Source: Gracilibacillus kekensis (GTDB taxonomy: Bacteria; Bacillota; Bacilli; Bacillales; Amphibacillaceae). Taken from it: a stretch of 64,000 nt of DNA. The notes under the pieces were generated by a model, which saw only the letters and a program-made list of their open reading frames with translations, searched no databases and was not told the origin of the DNA. Below, in pieces: positions 63,775 through 64,000 of the stretch (positions within the stretch are counted from its first letter, which is position 1; the number at the start of each line of letters is the position of its first letter). The position numbers and the translations under genes were made by a program. The stretch spans positions 1,140,964 to 1,204,963 of the forward strand of contig NZ_FRCZ01000001.1 in NCBI RefSeq assembly GCF_900143085.1. Reading direction: 5' to 3'.

Positions 63775-64000
63775 ATGAGCTACAGTCATCTTACCACATT
63801 TGAACGAGCACGTATAGAAACGCTATATGAACAAGGTAAACCTATTCGTACCATCGCTGAAAAACTTCAGCGTTCGCCGTCTACCATTTCAAGAGAGTTA
63901 AAGCGTAATTCACAAAAAGCATCCTATAAATCTGAATATGCTCAAGAGAAATATAACGAACGTCGGTTAAATTGCGGCCGTGTCGGAAAATGGTCCACAG
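63775..64000 (+). mobile_element. IS30-family transposase, 5' part
   Basis: The ATG at 63775 follows GGAGG. The first 75 residues, SYSHLTTFERARIETLYEQG, KPIRTIAEKLQRSPSTISRE and LKRNSQKASYKSEYAQEKYN, are the N-terminal helix-turn-helix of an IS30-family transposase; the gene runs off the window. The left end of the element lies between about 63700 and 63770 and could not be fixed. Confidence 0.9.

Overview
This window is low-GC Firmicutes DNA, most likely the chromosome of a moderately halophilic or alkaliphilic Bacillaceae species (Gracilibacillus/Oceanobacillus-like). The grounds are AGGAGG-type ribosome sites with frequent TTG/GTG starts, an ectoine hydroxylase (EctD), an S-box riboswitch, a B. 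subtilis-type Zur box, an LPXTG-anchored glucanase and a Bacillus-type erm(D)/ermK-like gene with its leader peptide. The genus is inference. No rRNA or tRNA gene was seen.

Layout. 1-6.5 kb: a LacI-type regulator between two palindromic operators, a decayed GIY-YIG-like gene, a Lon-like protease/DUF4328 pair, and a secreted protein with a duplicated C-terminal module. 6.9-10 kb: azoreductase, SDR, nitronate monooxygenase and an unlisted 51-aa membrane protein. 10.2-14 kb: a methyltransferase plus FecBCD-type ABC operon with a perfect Zur box over its promoter, so probably zinc uptake. 14.1-20.7 kb: ABC-2 exporter, two-component system, membrane-anchored serine hydrolase and a DUF3298 protein. 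20.8-26.4 kb: beta-glucan locus (LacI, GH16 lichenase, GH16 laminarinase with CBMs and sortase signal). 26.9-32.5 kb: PadR/DUF4188, a repeat-flanked orphan gene, ferritin-like protein, SAM riboswitch with OsmC, aldo-keto reductase, ArsR and VOC. 32.6-37.6 kb: class B PBP, Staygreen-domain protein, and a plasmid-style ParM/ParR module with iterated centromere-like repeats. 37.8-44.6 kb: YesMN-type two-component system with a CUT1 sugar ABC transporter. 44.8-53.9 kb: ilvD, GntR, ectD, a dead EamA transporter, CLC, DUF421, MDR oxidoreductase, DUF4386 and a Crp/Fnr regulator with an FNR-type box. 54-64 kb: VOC remnant, attenuated erm gene, a GC-richer unexplained patch, then a minus-strand run of small stress or antibiotic-type genes (PhnB, AHSA1, ArsR, RibD-like, YCII, sigma factor) and the start of an IS30 transposase.

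The most unusual feature is a dispersed family of about 29-bp imperfect palindromes (arms TGAAACAC/GTGTTTCA, core GGGACGGTTCT). I count 12 copies, and ten lie at or across the stop codon of a gene, in one orientation relative to that gene. In four genes the TGA of the repeat is itself the stop codon; in two others the reading frame runs into the repeat. Five copies are joined to an AAGCTGAAGAC/GTCTTCAGCTT hairpin that resembles an intrinsic terminator. At 27950-28661 two inverted copies bracket a 181-aa protein gene, and shortened copies of the same bracketed cassette occur at 7585-7947 and 19974-20089, with right-end relics at 37617-37864, 30538-30596 and about 44690-44773. I read this as a small mobile gene-end cassette with no transposase of its own in view.

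A second theme is gene decay by internal deletion: GIY-YIG, EamA, VOC and monooxygenase remnants keep both ends of a recognisable protein but have lost the middle or the reading frame.
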